This document shows, piece after piece, positions 1-6,613 of a stretch of DNA of 9,426 nucleotides (positions are counted from its first letter, which is position 1; each line of letters opens with the position of its first letter). Under the pieces are notes generated by a model. It saw only the letters and a list, made by a program, of their open reading frames with translations, was not told the DNA's origin and ran no database searches. A program made the translations under genes and the position numbers. Source of the stretch: Oscillospiraceae bacterium (GTDB taxonomy: Bacteria > Bacillota > Clostridia > Oscillospirales > Oscillospiraceae); NCBI GenBank assembly GCA_902783825.1, contig CACZSJ010000059.1, positions 1 to 9,426 on the forward strand, in the 5' to 3' direction.

Positions 1-671
1 GCCTCCAGCGCCTTTTCCGCGGCCGAGGCGGTCATAATGCCTTTGATCACAAAAGGCTTTTTGGTATGCGCTTTCAACAGACGCAGATCCTCCACGGTCT
101 TGGAGCCCGGCCCCTGGTCGGAGGAGATGCGCTTCCAGTGACCGAGACCCGCGCTGTCCACCACCACAGCCACAGCCAGGGCGCCGGTAGGCTCGATCCG
201 GGCCAGGTTTTCCAGAATCGTTTCGTTGGGCAGGGGATTGAGCACGGGGATCACCGATGCGCCATGCTTTTCCATGGAGGCCAGCGCGCCGGGCACCGTG
301 GCCGGCGCCAGGCCATCGCCGAAACAGGCGATGATGCCTCTGTGTGCGGCAGCTTCCATGACGCCGTCGTTGAAGGCCACGGTCACGTCCTCATCGCTGT
401 ACTGGAGCATGGTACCGATGGGGCCGGTGAGCAGGGGAAGGCTGAACTCCCGGCCGAAGAGCCGAAAGGACGTATCCACAGGGCTGTCGGGGGCAAAGGT
501 ATCGATGTTCAGCTTGTACTTGCGCCAGGCTTGCCAGTTGATATGGGCGCCGCCGCCTTTGGAGCCGGGGCCGGGCATGGCGGCGCCGCAAGCCACACCG
601 TTGCATTCGGGGCAAGCCTTGCAGTTTTTGATGGTCTTGCGGGCGTTTTGCAGCACTTCCGAATAGGTCAT
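1..671 (-). CDS. FMN-dependent alpha-hydroxy-acid dehydrogenase/oxidase, C-terminus outside window
   Basis: The first 223 codons are present; the gene continues past base 1. The start ATG (671-669) has AGGAGG at 685-680, 8 nt upstream. After a Cys-rich N-terminus (C17, C20, C23, C28; CxxCxxCx4C) comes an FMN-linked TIM-barrel protein of the lactate/glycolate oxidase type: a DTSFRLFGREFSLPLLTGPIG stretch near residues 66-86 matches the 'DTST-LLG-KLSMPIGIAPT' region of the family, and KPFVIKGIMT at 205-214 carries the conserved Lys that contacts FMN. The expected reaction is oxidation of a 2-hydroxy acid to a 2-oxo acid; the catalytic His and substrate Arg lie in the missing part. No signal peptide or membrane helix is visible, so it is cytoplasmic. 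It stands alone behind its own promoter. Many Clostridia have this Cys-containing version annotated only as 'alpha-hydroxy-acid oxidizing protein'; the substrate is unknown. A type 2 isopentenyl-diphosphate isomerase, which shares the fold, is the less likely alternative. Confidence 0.82.
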   Translation of the reverse strand, partial: MTYSEVLQNARKTIKNCKACPECNGVACGAAMPGPGSKGGGAHINWQAWRKYKLNIDTFAPDSPVDTSFRLFGREFSLPLLTGPIGTMLQYSDEDVTVAFNDGVMEAAAHRGIIACFGDGLAPATVPGALASMEKHGASVIPVLNPLPNETILENLARIEPTGALAVAVVVDSAGLGHWKRISSDQGPGSKTVEDLRLLKAHTKKPFVIKGIMTASAAEKALE

Positions 672-704
672 GGTCGCTGCCTCCTGTATTCATAGAATGG
701 ATTT

Positions 705-713
705 AGTATACCA
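705..713 (-). promoter_or_regulatory. extended -10 promoter for the FMN dehydrogenase
   Basis: On the minus strand TGG precedes TATACT (710-705), giving an extended -10 (TGn-TATACT). The -35 position 17 nt away reads only TTTTCC and falls in the U-tract of the neighbouring terminator. A better-looking TTGACT is just 9 nt from the -10, too close to serve. Transcription would start near 698, leaving a leader of about 27 nt. Confidence 0.5.
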
Positions 714-720
714 TGGGCGA

Positions 721-760
721 GTCAAAAGGAAAAGCGGGAACGGTAAAAAACCGTTCCCGC
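721..760 (-). terminator. intrinsic terminator of the GntR-ABC operon
   Basis: A perfect 10-bp stem, GCGGGAACGG (734-743) with CCGTTCCCGC (751-760), encloses a 7-nt loop. On the minus strand it is followed by TTTTCCTTTT (733-724). It begins 10 bases past the permease stop codon and ends just before the promoter of the next minus-strand gene. Read on the plus strand the arm is followed by GGAGACC, so it works in one direction only. Confidence 0.9.
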
Positions 761-770
761 GGAGACCATT

Positions 771-1391
771 TCAGAATTCCCGCTTGTCGTACCAACGCAT
801 GGACAGCCACCAGGAGCCCAGGAAAAGCAGCACACTGACTGCCAGCGTTGCCAGCAGAAAGCCCAGAGGTCCGCTGGTGGCGGGAATATCAGCCATGCTT
901 TTGCCGGTCAGCATGGTGACAAACAGAAGAAGGACAGCGAACAGGCCGAAGTACGCCAGGCGTCCCCGCTCCGGACCCAGGCGAAAGAGGAGGGGAAGCA
1001 TGAGAGCCGGGCTTACCAGAGCCAGTATGACCATGAAGCTCAACATCTCGAGGAATTCACCGGTCTGGCCCTGTGAGATCAGACGAATTCCGTGGATCAA
1101 GGCCAGCAGAAGCAGCATTCCCACGCTGTACAGCAGCGTAAGCAGATACTTCTCCGTGACCTGCTGGCGGCGGGTCAAAGGCGTCGCGTCGCAATAGACG
1201 TTCCAGCGAAAGCGCTCGTCATAGCTCAACAAACTGACTGGCAGTATACCGGCCATCAACAAGGGATAGAAAATGAAAAACAGGCTTGCTTGGGAAAGGA
1301 CGGATACCGCGACGAAAATAAGCGACATCAGCAAAAATATTTTGCTGTAAGCCCAGGTCATGTACAGATCTTTTTTCAAAAGCCCTTTCAT
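771..1391 (-). CDS. ABC-2 type transporter permease, six predicted membrane helices
   Basis: 206 residues. The start ATG (1391-1389) overlaps the ATPase stop as ATGA, and AAGGAGG lies just upstream inside the ATPase gene; the same frame is open further upstream, but that part is a shadow of the ATPase gene. Hydrophobic segments lie at about 15-33, 36-55, 82-103, 114-136, 144-162 and 174-196. The cytoplasmic loop after helix 2 (SLLSYDERFRWNVYCDATP, residues 53-71) is the hallmark of the ABC2_membrane_5-type permeases found beside YtrA-like regulators, also seen in phenol-soluble-modulin exporters of staphylococci. It would pair with the ATPase as the membrane half of an exporter. Only one permease gene is present, so the complex is probably a homodimer, or a second subunit is encoded elsewhere. 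The substrate cannot be told; such operons often answer to cell-envelope stress, antimicrobial peptides or cationic lipids. Last gene of the operon. Confidence 0.85.
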   Translation of the reverse strand: MKGLLKKDLYMTWAYSKIFLLMSLIFVAVSVLSQASLFFIFYPLLMAGILPVSLLSYDERFRWNVYCDATPLTRRQQVTEKYLLTLLYSVGMLLLLALIHGIRLISQGQTGEFLEMLSFMVILALVSPALMLPLLFRLGPERGRLAYFGLFAVLLLFVTMLTGKSMADIPATSGPLGFLLATLAVSVLLFLGSWWLSMRWYDKREF

Positions 1392-2230
1392 TTGTCTACC
1401 TCCTTGATCATGGTCACAAACAGATCCTCCAGCCCCACCGGGATCACTGCCAGATCCTCCGGGGCCTGTTCCCGGCGGATCAGGGCTGTCACGCCGAAGA
1501 GACTGTCCTGGGTGCCAGCCACCGCCGTCACCGGCAGGCTTTCCAGCTGCTCCCGGGTGCACAGCACCAGACCGTATTCCTCCAGCAGCTTATCCTTTTC
1601 CTTGCACAGCAACAGCTCGCCCTTGTGAAGGAAGGCTACATAGTCGCAGAGCTTTTCCAAATCGCTGACGATGTGCGAGGAGATGAGCACCGAATGCTCC
1701 TCATCCCGGGTAAACTCCGAAAACAGCTCCACCACCTCGTCCCGCACCACCGGATCCAGCCCCGAGGTGGGCTCATCCAGAATCAGGAGCTTCGCCTTAT
1801 GGGCCATGGCCACCGCAATGGACAGCTTCATTTTCATGCCCCGGGAGAAGTCCTTGAACTTTTTGTCCCTGGGAAGATCCAGCTTATCCAGCAGCGCCCC
1901 GTATTCCGCCGCGTCCCAGTTCTGGTAGATGTCGGCCATGATGCTTCCCACCTGTGTGGCTGTGAGACAGTCGGGAAAAGCAGGCTCGTCCAGAACCACG
2001 CCCACATCCTCCCGAACCGGGGCAAAGCTCTCGTCCACCGGATGCTCCAGCACGGTGATGCTGCCCTCGTCGGGCTTGGTCATGCCCAGCAGCATCTTGA
2101 TGGTGGTGCTTTTGCCGGCGCCGTTTTCTCCGATCAAGCCCAGGATGCAGCCCTTGGGCAGGGCCAGATCCACCGACAGGGAAAAGCCGGGATAATTCTT
2201 TCTGACTTGCTTGAGTTCAAATGCGTTCAT
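1388..2230 (-). CDS. ABC transporter ATP-binding protein (BcrA/YtrB type)
   Basis: 280 residues from ATG 2230; an in-frame GTG at 2233 would add one residue. GGAGG at 2244-2240 sits 9 nt before the ATG and 6 nt before the GTG, so both starts are possible. Walker A GENGAGKST is at 34-42, the signature FSRGM at 128-132 in place of LSGGQ, Walker B LLILDEP with its catalytic Glu at 148-154, the D-loop SGLDP directly after, and the switch His at 186 (SSH). The Q-loop position reads VVLDEP without Gln; as far as I recall, related YtrB/PmtA-like ATPases show a similar D-E pair there. The last 60-70 residues form a C-terminal accessory region typical of drug or peptide exporter ATPases. It energises the permease encoded directly downstream. 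The start lies inside the end of the repressor gene (14-base overlap), so the proteins are made in a coupled way. Confidence 0.93.
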   Translation of the reverse strand: MNAFELKQVRKNYPGFSLSVDLALPKGCILGLIGENGAGKSTTIKMLLGMTKPDEGSITVLEHPVDESFAPVREDVGVVLDEPAFPDCLTATQVGSIMADIYQNWDAAEYGALLDKLDLPRDKKFKDFSRGMKMKLSIAVAMAHKAKLLILDEPTSGLDPVVRDEVVELFSEFTRDEEHSVLISSHIVSDLEKLCDYVAFLHKGELLLCKEKDKLLEEYGLVLCTREQLESLPVTAVAGTQDSLFGVTALIRREQAPEDLAVIPVGLEDLFVTMIKEVDK

Positions 2231-2603
2231 CACTCTTGTCCTCCATCAGATCATACATCTCACTCAGGTCTTGCTTGCTCAGCCCGCAGGGATCGGCCAG
2301 GCGTCGGATGGCCAGCAGGTGTTCCTCAATCTGCCGCAGATGCTCTTCCCGAAGCAGCGCCGGGTTCCGCTCGGCCACGAAGCTTCCCTTGCCGGGAAGC
2401 GTATAGATGAGTCCGCTGCTTTCCAGCTCCTCATAGGCTCGCTTGGTGGTGATCACGCTGATGCGCAGATCCTTGGCCAGGCCCCGGATCGAGGGCAGCG
2501 CCATGTCCTTCTCCAGCGTCCCACTGAGAATTTGTCGGCGCAGCTGACTGCAGATTTGCGCGTAGATGGGCTGACCGCTTCGTTTGTCGATTAGAATCGT
2601 CAT
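2217..2603 (-). CDS. GntR family transcriptional regulator, YtrA subfamily
   Basis: 128 residues, a full-length YtrA-type GntR protein. The winged helix-turn-helix covers about residues 10-78: QPIYAQICSQLRRQI, then LPSIRGLAKDLRISVITTKR as the recognition part, then the wing GLIYTLPGKGSFV. The C-terminal 50 residues are a short mostly helical dimerisation arm instead of the large ligand domain of FadR or HutC types, which is what defines YtrA. The start ATG has GAGGTGA (2614-2608) upstream. It is the first gene of the operon with the ABC ATPase and permease, and overlaps the former by 14 bases. YtrA proteins usually repress their own transporter operon; the palindromes over the promoter support autorepression here. 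The inducer is not evident. It is transcribed away from metK, and the two promoters share one intergenic region. Confidence 0.92.
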   Translation of the reverse strand: MTILIDKRSGQPIYAQICSQLRRQILSGTLEKDMALPSIRGLAKDLRISVITTKRAYEELESSGLIYTLPGKGSFVAERNPALLREEHLRQIEEHLLAIRRLADPCGLSKQDLSEMYDLMEDKSDERI

Positions 2604-2614
2604 GCTGTCACCTC

Positions 2615-2660
2615 ACATACTGTGTATGTACAATATACACGGTATATACGCAGCTGTCAA
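2615..2660 (-). promoter_or_regulatory. promoter of the GntR-ABC operon with overlapping palindromic operator
   Basis: Minus strand: -35 TTGACA (2660-2655), 17-bp spacer, -10 TATATT (2637-2632), start expected near 2625, 20-odd bases before the repressor ATG. The inverted repeat GTGTAT (2622-2627) N7 ATACAC (2635-2640) covers the -10 and start point. A second one, ACATAC (2615-2620) TGT GTATGT (2624-2629), overlaps it, and the 8-base palindrome GTATATAC (2642-2649) lies in the spacer. GntR-family operators are typically such GT...AC palindromes, so this is the likely autorepression site. Promoter elements and repeats are seen; binding is inferred. Confidence 0.72.
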
Positions 2661-2689
2661 GTGTTTTTATCAAAAAATTTTTGTTTTGC

Positions 2690-2717
2690 TTGACAAGAGC
2701 GGGAAAGCTGGTATAAT
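2690..2717 (+). promoter_or_regulatory. metK promoter
   Basis: A perfect -35 TTGACA (2690-2695) and perfect -10 TATAAT (2712-2717) are separated by 16 bp. Transcription would start near 2724, about a dozen bases before the first riboswitch helix. It faces away from the repressor promoter, whose -35 is 30 bp to the left, so the two polymerases sit back to back. Confidence 0.88.
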
Positions 2718-2735
2718 GCGACATGCACAATTGAA

Positions 2736-2832
2736 CACCTTATCAAGAGTGGTGGAGGGAACGGCCCTGTGAAGCCCGGCAACCTGCGTCATGCGCAAGG
2801 TGCCAAATCCGGCGGTGAGACGAAAGATGAGG
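2736..2832 (+). promoter_or_regulatory. SAM-I (S-box) riboswitch aptamer in the metK leader
   Basis: The S-box consensus is followed closely: TTATCAAGAG, then GGTGGAGGGA, GGCCC, TGAAGCCCGGCAACC, a P3 hairpin (CCTGCG against CGCAAGG), AAGGTGCCAAATCC and GAAAGATGAGG. P1 is CCTTATC (2738-2744) with GATGAGG (2826-2832), 7 bp including one G-U. The kink-turn elements (GAGGGA with TGAAGCC) are present. Binding S-adenosylmethionine should stabilise P1 and allow the terminator at 2852-2878 to form, switching metK off when SAM is plentiful. Context, consensus and a downstream terminator all agree. Confidence 0.97.
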
Positions 2833-2851
2833 CTTGCAGCATGCATTTTTT

Positions 2852-2887
2852 ACGCGCCCTGTCGGAATCAGGGCGCGTTTCGTTTTG
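2852..2887 (+). terminator. riboswitch-controlled intrinsic terminator before metK
   Basis: ACGCGCCCTG (2852-2861) pairs perfectly with CAGGGCGCGT (2869-2878) around a 7-nt loop, followed by TTCGTTTTG. It starts 19 bases after the aptamer's P1 and ends 43 bases before the metK ATG, the normal place for an S-box expression platform. Confidence 0.92.
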
Positions 2888-2921
2888 TTGAAAACATATT
2901 ATGCATACAGGAGGAAAGACT

Positions 2922-4079
2922 ATGAGCCATTATTTGTTTACGTCCGAGTCTGTTACCGAGGGACATCCCGACAAAATCTGCGATCAGATTTCCGATGCGG
3001 TGCTGGATGCCATTCTGGAGCTGGATCCCAACGGCCGTGTAGCCTGTGAGACCACGGCCTCCACGGGTCTGATCCATATCATGGGCGAGATCAGCACAGA
3101 TTGCTATGTGGATATCCCCCGCATTACCCGGCGCGTGATCCGGCAGATCGGCTACGACCGGGCCAAGTATGGCTTTGACTGCGACACCTGCGGCATCATC
3201 GTCAACATCGACGAGCAGTCCGGAGATATCGCCCTGGGCACCAACGATGAGGTGGGCGGAGCCGGCGATCAAGGGATGATGTTCGGTTACGCCTGCGACG
3301 AGACGCCGGAGAAGATGCCCCTGGCCATTTCCTTAGCCCACAAGCTTGCCAAGCGGCTGACGGCCGTGCGCAAGGAGGGCTTGGTGGACTATCTGCGCCC
3401 CGATGGCAAGACCCAGGTTACCGTGGAGTACGATGAAAACCGCCGGCCTGTCCGAGTGGATACCATCGTTATTTCCACCCAGCACGGTCCCGAGGCAAGC
3501 CTGGAGCAGATTCGCAGGGACATGATCGAGCTGGTGGTCAAGCCCACGGTGCCCGCAGAGCTGCTGGACGAAAAGACGAGATATTACGTAAATCCAACCG
3601 GGCGCTTTGTCGTTGGCGGACCCCAGGGAGATTCCGGACTCACCGGCCGCAAGATCATTGTGGATACCTATGGCGGCAGCGCCCCGCACGGCGGCGGCGC
3701 CTTCTCCGGAAAGGATCCCACCAAGGTGGATCGCAGCGCCGCCTACGCTGCCCGCTGGGCGGCCAAGAATGTGGTGGCCGCCGGCTTGGCCAAGCGTTGT
3801 CAGATCCAGCTTGCCTATGCCATCGGCGTAGCCCAGCCGGTGTCCGTGCTGGTGGAGACCTTTGGTACCGGCACCGTGTCGGACGAGACGCTGGGACACG
3901 CGGTGCGGCAGGTTTTTGACTTTACGCCCCGGGGGATCATTCAGGAGCTGGATCTGCGCAAGCCCATTTACCAGCAGTTGGCTGCCTACGGCCATATGGG
4001 TCGGGAGGACCTGGGGGTGCGCTGGGAGAAAACCGACAAGGTGGAGCAGCTTTTGGCCGCGGTGAAGGCCGTCGGCTGA
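2922..4079 (+). CDS. metK: S-adenosylmethionine synthetase (methionine adenosyltransferase)
   Basis: 385 residues, normal bacterial MetK length. It makes S-adenosylmethionine from methionine and ATP, releasing phosphate and pyrophosphate; it acts in the cytoplasm, normally as a tetramer. Seen: the GHPDK ATP-binding motif at 14-18, signature 1 GAGDQGMMFGY at 113-123, and the phosphate-binding loop GGGAFSGKD at 257-265, with the conserved VNPTGRFVVGGPQGDSGLTGRK run around 223-243. The ATG at 2922 was chosen over an in-frame ATG at 2901 because AGGAGG (2909-2914) is 7 nt upstream and MSHYLFTSESVTEGHPDK is the normal N-terminus. The gene has its own promoter, a SAM-I riboswitch and terminators on both sides, so it is a monocistronic unit under feedback by its own product. 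No key residue appears missing. Confidence 0.99.
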   Translation: MSHYLFTSESVTEGHPDKICDQISDAVLDAILELDPNGRVACETTASTGLIHIMGEISTDCYVDIPRITRRVIRQIGYDRAKYGFDCDTCGIIVNIDEQSGDIALGTNDEVGGAGDQGMMFGYACDETPEKMPLAISLAHKLAKRLTAVRKEGLVDYLRPDGKTQVTVEYDENRRPVRVDTIVISTQHGPEASLEQIRRDMIELVVKPTVPAELLDEKTRYYVNPTGRFVVGGPQGDSGLTGRKIIVDTYGGSAPHGGGAFSGKDPTKVDRSAAYAARWAAKNVVAAGLAKRCQIQLAYAIGVAQPVSVLVETFGTGTVSDETLGHAVRQVFDFTPRGIIQELDLRKPIYQQLAAYGHMGREDLGVRWEKTDKVEQLLAAVKAVG

Positions 4080-4108
4080 GTGTGCTGCGCGAAGAAAATA
4101 GATCATGG

Positions 4109-4146
4109 AGCCCGCCGCTCTCTGTTGGGAGCGGCGGGCTTGTTCA
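4109..4146 (+). terminator. intrinsic terminator after metK
   Basis: A perfect 12-bp stem, AGCCCGCCGCTC (4109-4120) with GAGCGGCGGGCT (4129-4140), has an 8-nt loop. It starts 29 bases after the metK stop. The T-tract is short and broken (TGTTC), so it relies on the very GC-rich stem. Confidence 0.8.
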
Positions 4147-4182
4147 GCTTTCCGGCGCCTGGCCTGGGCGGGCGGTTTTCCA

Positions 4183-4211
4183 TTGACAGATGACGGACGC
4201 TCCCCTACAAT
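4183..4211 (+). promoter_or_regulatory. promoter of the GH2-GH36 operon
   Basis: Perfect -35 TTGACA (4183-4188), 17-bp spacer, -10 TACAAT (4206-4211) with 5 of 6 consensus bases. Start expected near 4218, giving a leader of about 50 nt. A small hairpin (CGCGCT 4229-4234 with AGCG-g-CG 4238-4244) lies before the ribosome site. No convincing operator or cre site was seen, so sugar control could not be read from the DNA. Confidence 0.82.
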
Positions 4212-4267
4212 AGAGGCAGAATAAAGGGCGCGCTGAGAGCGGCGCGGAGAAGGAGGGCGTGGGCGTC

Positions 4268-6613
4268 ATGATCAGCCTGTGCAACGATTGGGAATTTACC
4301 CGGCAATGGTCAGAAGGCTTTCTGCAGGGCAGGGGCGTGGGAGAAAGCGTCCGTCTGCCGCACACGGTGCGGGAGACGCCTTTGCACTATGCGGCGCCTG
4401 AGGACTACGAAATGCTCTGCGGCTATCGGAGAAAGCTGGACATTTCGGAAAAGCTCCGGGGCAAGCGGCTGTTTCTCCAGTTTGACGGGGCGGCCCATAT
4501 CGCCCGGGTCTACTGCAACGGACAGCTTTGCGCCGAGCATCGCTGCGGCTATACCGCTTTTCGGGTGGAGCTTACCCAGCTGGTTCGGTATGGGGGCGAA
4601 AATCTGCTGGCGGTAGAGCTGGATTGCAGCGAAAATCCGGCAATTCCGCCCTTTGGCTTTGTGATCGACTATCTGACCTACGGCGGCCTGTATCGGGAGG
4701 TCTGGCTGGACATCCGGGAGCAGAGCTATTTGGAGGACGTGTATGTGACGACGCCGGGGCTGGATCGTCTGGAGGCCCGGGTGCGCGTGGCAGGGGAGTA
4801 TGAGCGCCTGCGCCTGCGTCTCTGGGACGGAGACAAGCTGCTGGCGGAAGAGACCGGGCGGGAGCGTTTCAACTTCCGAGTGCGGGAAGCGCGCCCCTGG
4901 ACGCCGGAGATACCGTCGCTGTTTCGCTGCACGGTAGAGCTGCTGGCTGCCGATGGACGTGTGCTGGACTGCTGGGAGCGGAAGATCGGGTTTCGGACGG
5001 TCTGGTTTCAAGAGGACGGCTTCTATCTCAACGGGGTACGCACATTTCTCCGGGGCCTGAACCGGCATCAGAGCTGGCCCTATCTGGGCTATGCGGCGCC
5101 GGCTCATCTTCAGTGGGAAGATGCGCGCATCCTGAAAGAGGAGCTGTGCTGCAACACTGTGCGTACCTCTCACTATCCCCAAAGTCAGCATTTTCTGGAC
5201 GCCTGCGATGAGCTGGGCCTGCTGGTCTTTACGGAGATCCCCGGCTGGCAGTATTTGGGGCAGGAGCCGGCCTGGCGGGAGCAGGCGGTGGAAAACACCC
5301 GGGAGATGGTGCTGCAATACCGCAATCATCCCAGCGTGATTCTCTGGGGCGTTCGTATCAACGAGAGCCAGGATGACGACGACCTGTACCGACGCACCAA
5401 CGCCGTGGCCAGGGAGCTGGATCCCAGCCGCCCGACCTCCGGCGTGCGCTATATCGAGAAGAGCAGCCTGCTGGAGGACGTCTACGCGTACAACGATTTT
5501 TCCCACAGCGGCGAGAATCCCGGCGCCATGCCCAAGAGCAAGGTTACGCCGGATATGGATAAAGCCCTGCTGATTTCCGAGTGCAACGGCCACATGTATC
5601 CCACCAAATCCTTTGATCCCTGGGAAAAGCGGCAGGAGCATGCCCTGCGTCACGCCCGTGTGCTGGATGCGGCCATGGCTTCTGGGGAGCATGCCGGTTG
5701 TCTGGGCTGGTGTATGTTTGACTATCCCACCCACAAGGATTTCGGATCGGGAGACCGCGTGTGCTATCACGGTGTGATGGATGCCTTCCGCAATCCCAAG
5801 CTGGCCGCCGCAGTTTATGCCAGCCAGGGAGAGGAGCGGCCGGTTCTGGAGCTGGGCTCGCCCATGGATATCGGAGATTATCCCGCCGGCAACATCGGCA
5901 GCATCTATGTGTTTACCAATACTGATGATGTGGCGCTATACAAAAACGACCAGTTTGTGGCCTCTTTTACGCCGCGGGACTGGAAGGGCCTCAAGCACGG
6001 CCCCATCTGCATCGATGATACCATCGGTTGCCTGCTGGAAACCGAAGAGGGCTTCGGCGGCAGCAAGGCCAGACTGCTAAAGGACGCGCTGAACGCGGCG
6101 GGCAGGTACGGACTGGCGGCGATGCCGGCGGCGGAGAAGCTAAAAATGCTCTATTGCATGGCGCGTTTCGGCATGCGTATGGCGGACGGCGTGGCACTGT
6201 ACGGCAAGTACGTGGGCAATTGGGGCGGCGAAGCGACCCGCTGGCGCGTGGAAGGCCGAAAAAACGGACAAACTGTCATTTCCCAGACCCGCTGTCCGGG
6301 CAGGGAACTGCATCTGGAGCTGCGTCCCAGCCAGACAGTGCTGACCGAAGGTGCCAGCTACGATATGGCGGCGGTGCGGATCCGGATTTTGGATGAGCAG
6401 GGAAATCTGGCGCCCTATGCGCAGCTGCCCCTGCAATTGGAGGTCAGCGGCCCTGTAGAGCTGGTCGGTCCGTCCCTGGTCACCGCCGAGGGCGGAATGT
6501 GCGGCTGCTATCTGCGCAGCGTGGGGCAGACCGGAACAGCCTGCTTCCGGGTGAGCGCCGCCCAGGCCGGCACGGTCAGTCTGGAGCTGCAGGTGAGAAA
6601 GGAGAAGGCCTAA
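4268..6613 (+). CDS. glycoside hydrolase family 2 enzyme, beta-galactosidase-like
   Basis: 781 residues. The ATG at 4268 is preferred: AGGAGGG (4251-4257) is 10 nt away, whereas the in-frame GTG at 4259 is only 1 nt from it. Domain order: N-terminal jelly-roll sugar-binding domain (about 1-150), Ig-like domain (150-245), TIM barrel (about 245-520), then 260 residues of C-terminal beta-rich domains. The barrel starts with the GH2 FLRGLNRHQSWPYLG stretch. The acid/base is E366 in GVRINES, the nucleophile probably E438 in ISECNG. It cleaves terminal non-reducing beta-linked sugars. The Asn-x-Lys pair that holds glucuronate in beta-glucuronidases is not apparent near YHGVMDAFRNPK, so galactose is likelier than glucuronate; the exact sugar is not proven. 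No signal peptide is present, so it acts in the cytoplasm on imported oligosaccharides. Its stop shares one base with the start of the next gene. Confidence 0.9.
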   Translation: MISLCNDWEFTRQWSEGFLQGRGVGESVRLPHTVRETPLHYAAPEDYEMLCGYRRKLDISEKLRGKRLFLQFDGAAHIARVYCNGQLCAEHRCGYTAFRVELTQLVRYGGENLLAVELDCSENPAIPPFGFVIDYLTYGGLYREVWLDIREQSYLEDVYVTTPGLDRLEARVRVAGEYERLRLRLWDGDKLLAEETGRERFNFRVREARPWTPEIPSLFRCTVELLAADGRVLDCWERKIGFRTVWFQEDGFYLNGVRTFLRGLNRHQSWPYLGYAAPAHLQWEDARILKEELCCNTVRTSHYPQSQHFLDACDELGLLVFTEIPGWQYLGQEPAWREQAVENTREMVLQYRNHPSVILWGVRINESQDDDDLYRRTNAVARELDPSRPTSGVRYIEKSSLLEDVYAYNDFSHSGENPGAMPKSKVTPDMDKALLISECNGHMYPTKSFDPWEKRQEHALRHARVLDAAMASGEHAGCLGWCMFDYPTHKDFGSGDRVCYHGVMDAFRNPKLAAAVYASQGEERPVLELGSPMDIGDYPAGNIGSIYVFTNTDDVALYKNDQFVASFTPRDWKGLKHGPICIDDTIGCLLETEEGFGGSKARLLKDALNAAGRYGLAAMPAAEKLKMLYCMARFGMRMADGVALYGKYVGNWGGEATRWRVEGRKNGQTVISQTRCPGRELHLELRPSQTVLTEGASYDMAAVRIRILDEQGNLAPYAQLPLQLEVSGPVELVGPSLVTAEGGMCGCYLRSVGQTGTACFRVSAAQAGTVSLELQVRKEKA

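Noticed and set aside
6..671. Type 2 isopentenyl-diphosphate isomerase as identity of the left-edge gene
   Set aside because: The DTS-FG-LPL stretch and the KGIMT Lys fit hydroxy-acid dehydrogenases, and the N-terminal Cys motif is not a feature of the isomerase, though the shared fold leaves a small chance.
1625..2410. Plus-strand open frame of 261 codons across the ATPase and repressor genes
   Set aside because: It crosses two overlapping minus-strand genes with intact Walker and HTH motifs, and its protein shows no known domain.
3333..4106. Minus-strand open frame of 257 codons opposite metK
   Set aside because: metK is certain on the plus strand; this frame has no recognisable domain or start signal.
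4310..5770. Minus-strand open frame of 486 codons opposite the GH2 gene
   Set aside because: It lies fully antisense to a well-supported GH2 gene, has no ribosome site or family motifs, and its composition is what the reverse complement of GC-rich coding DNA gives.
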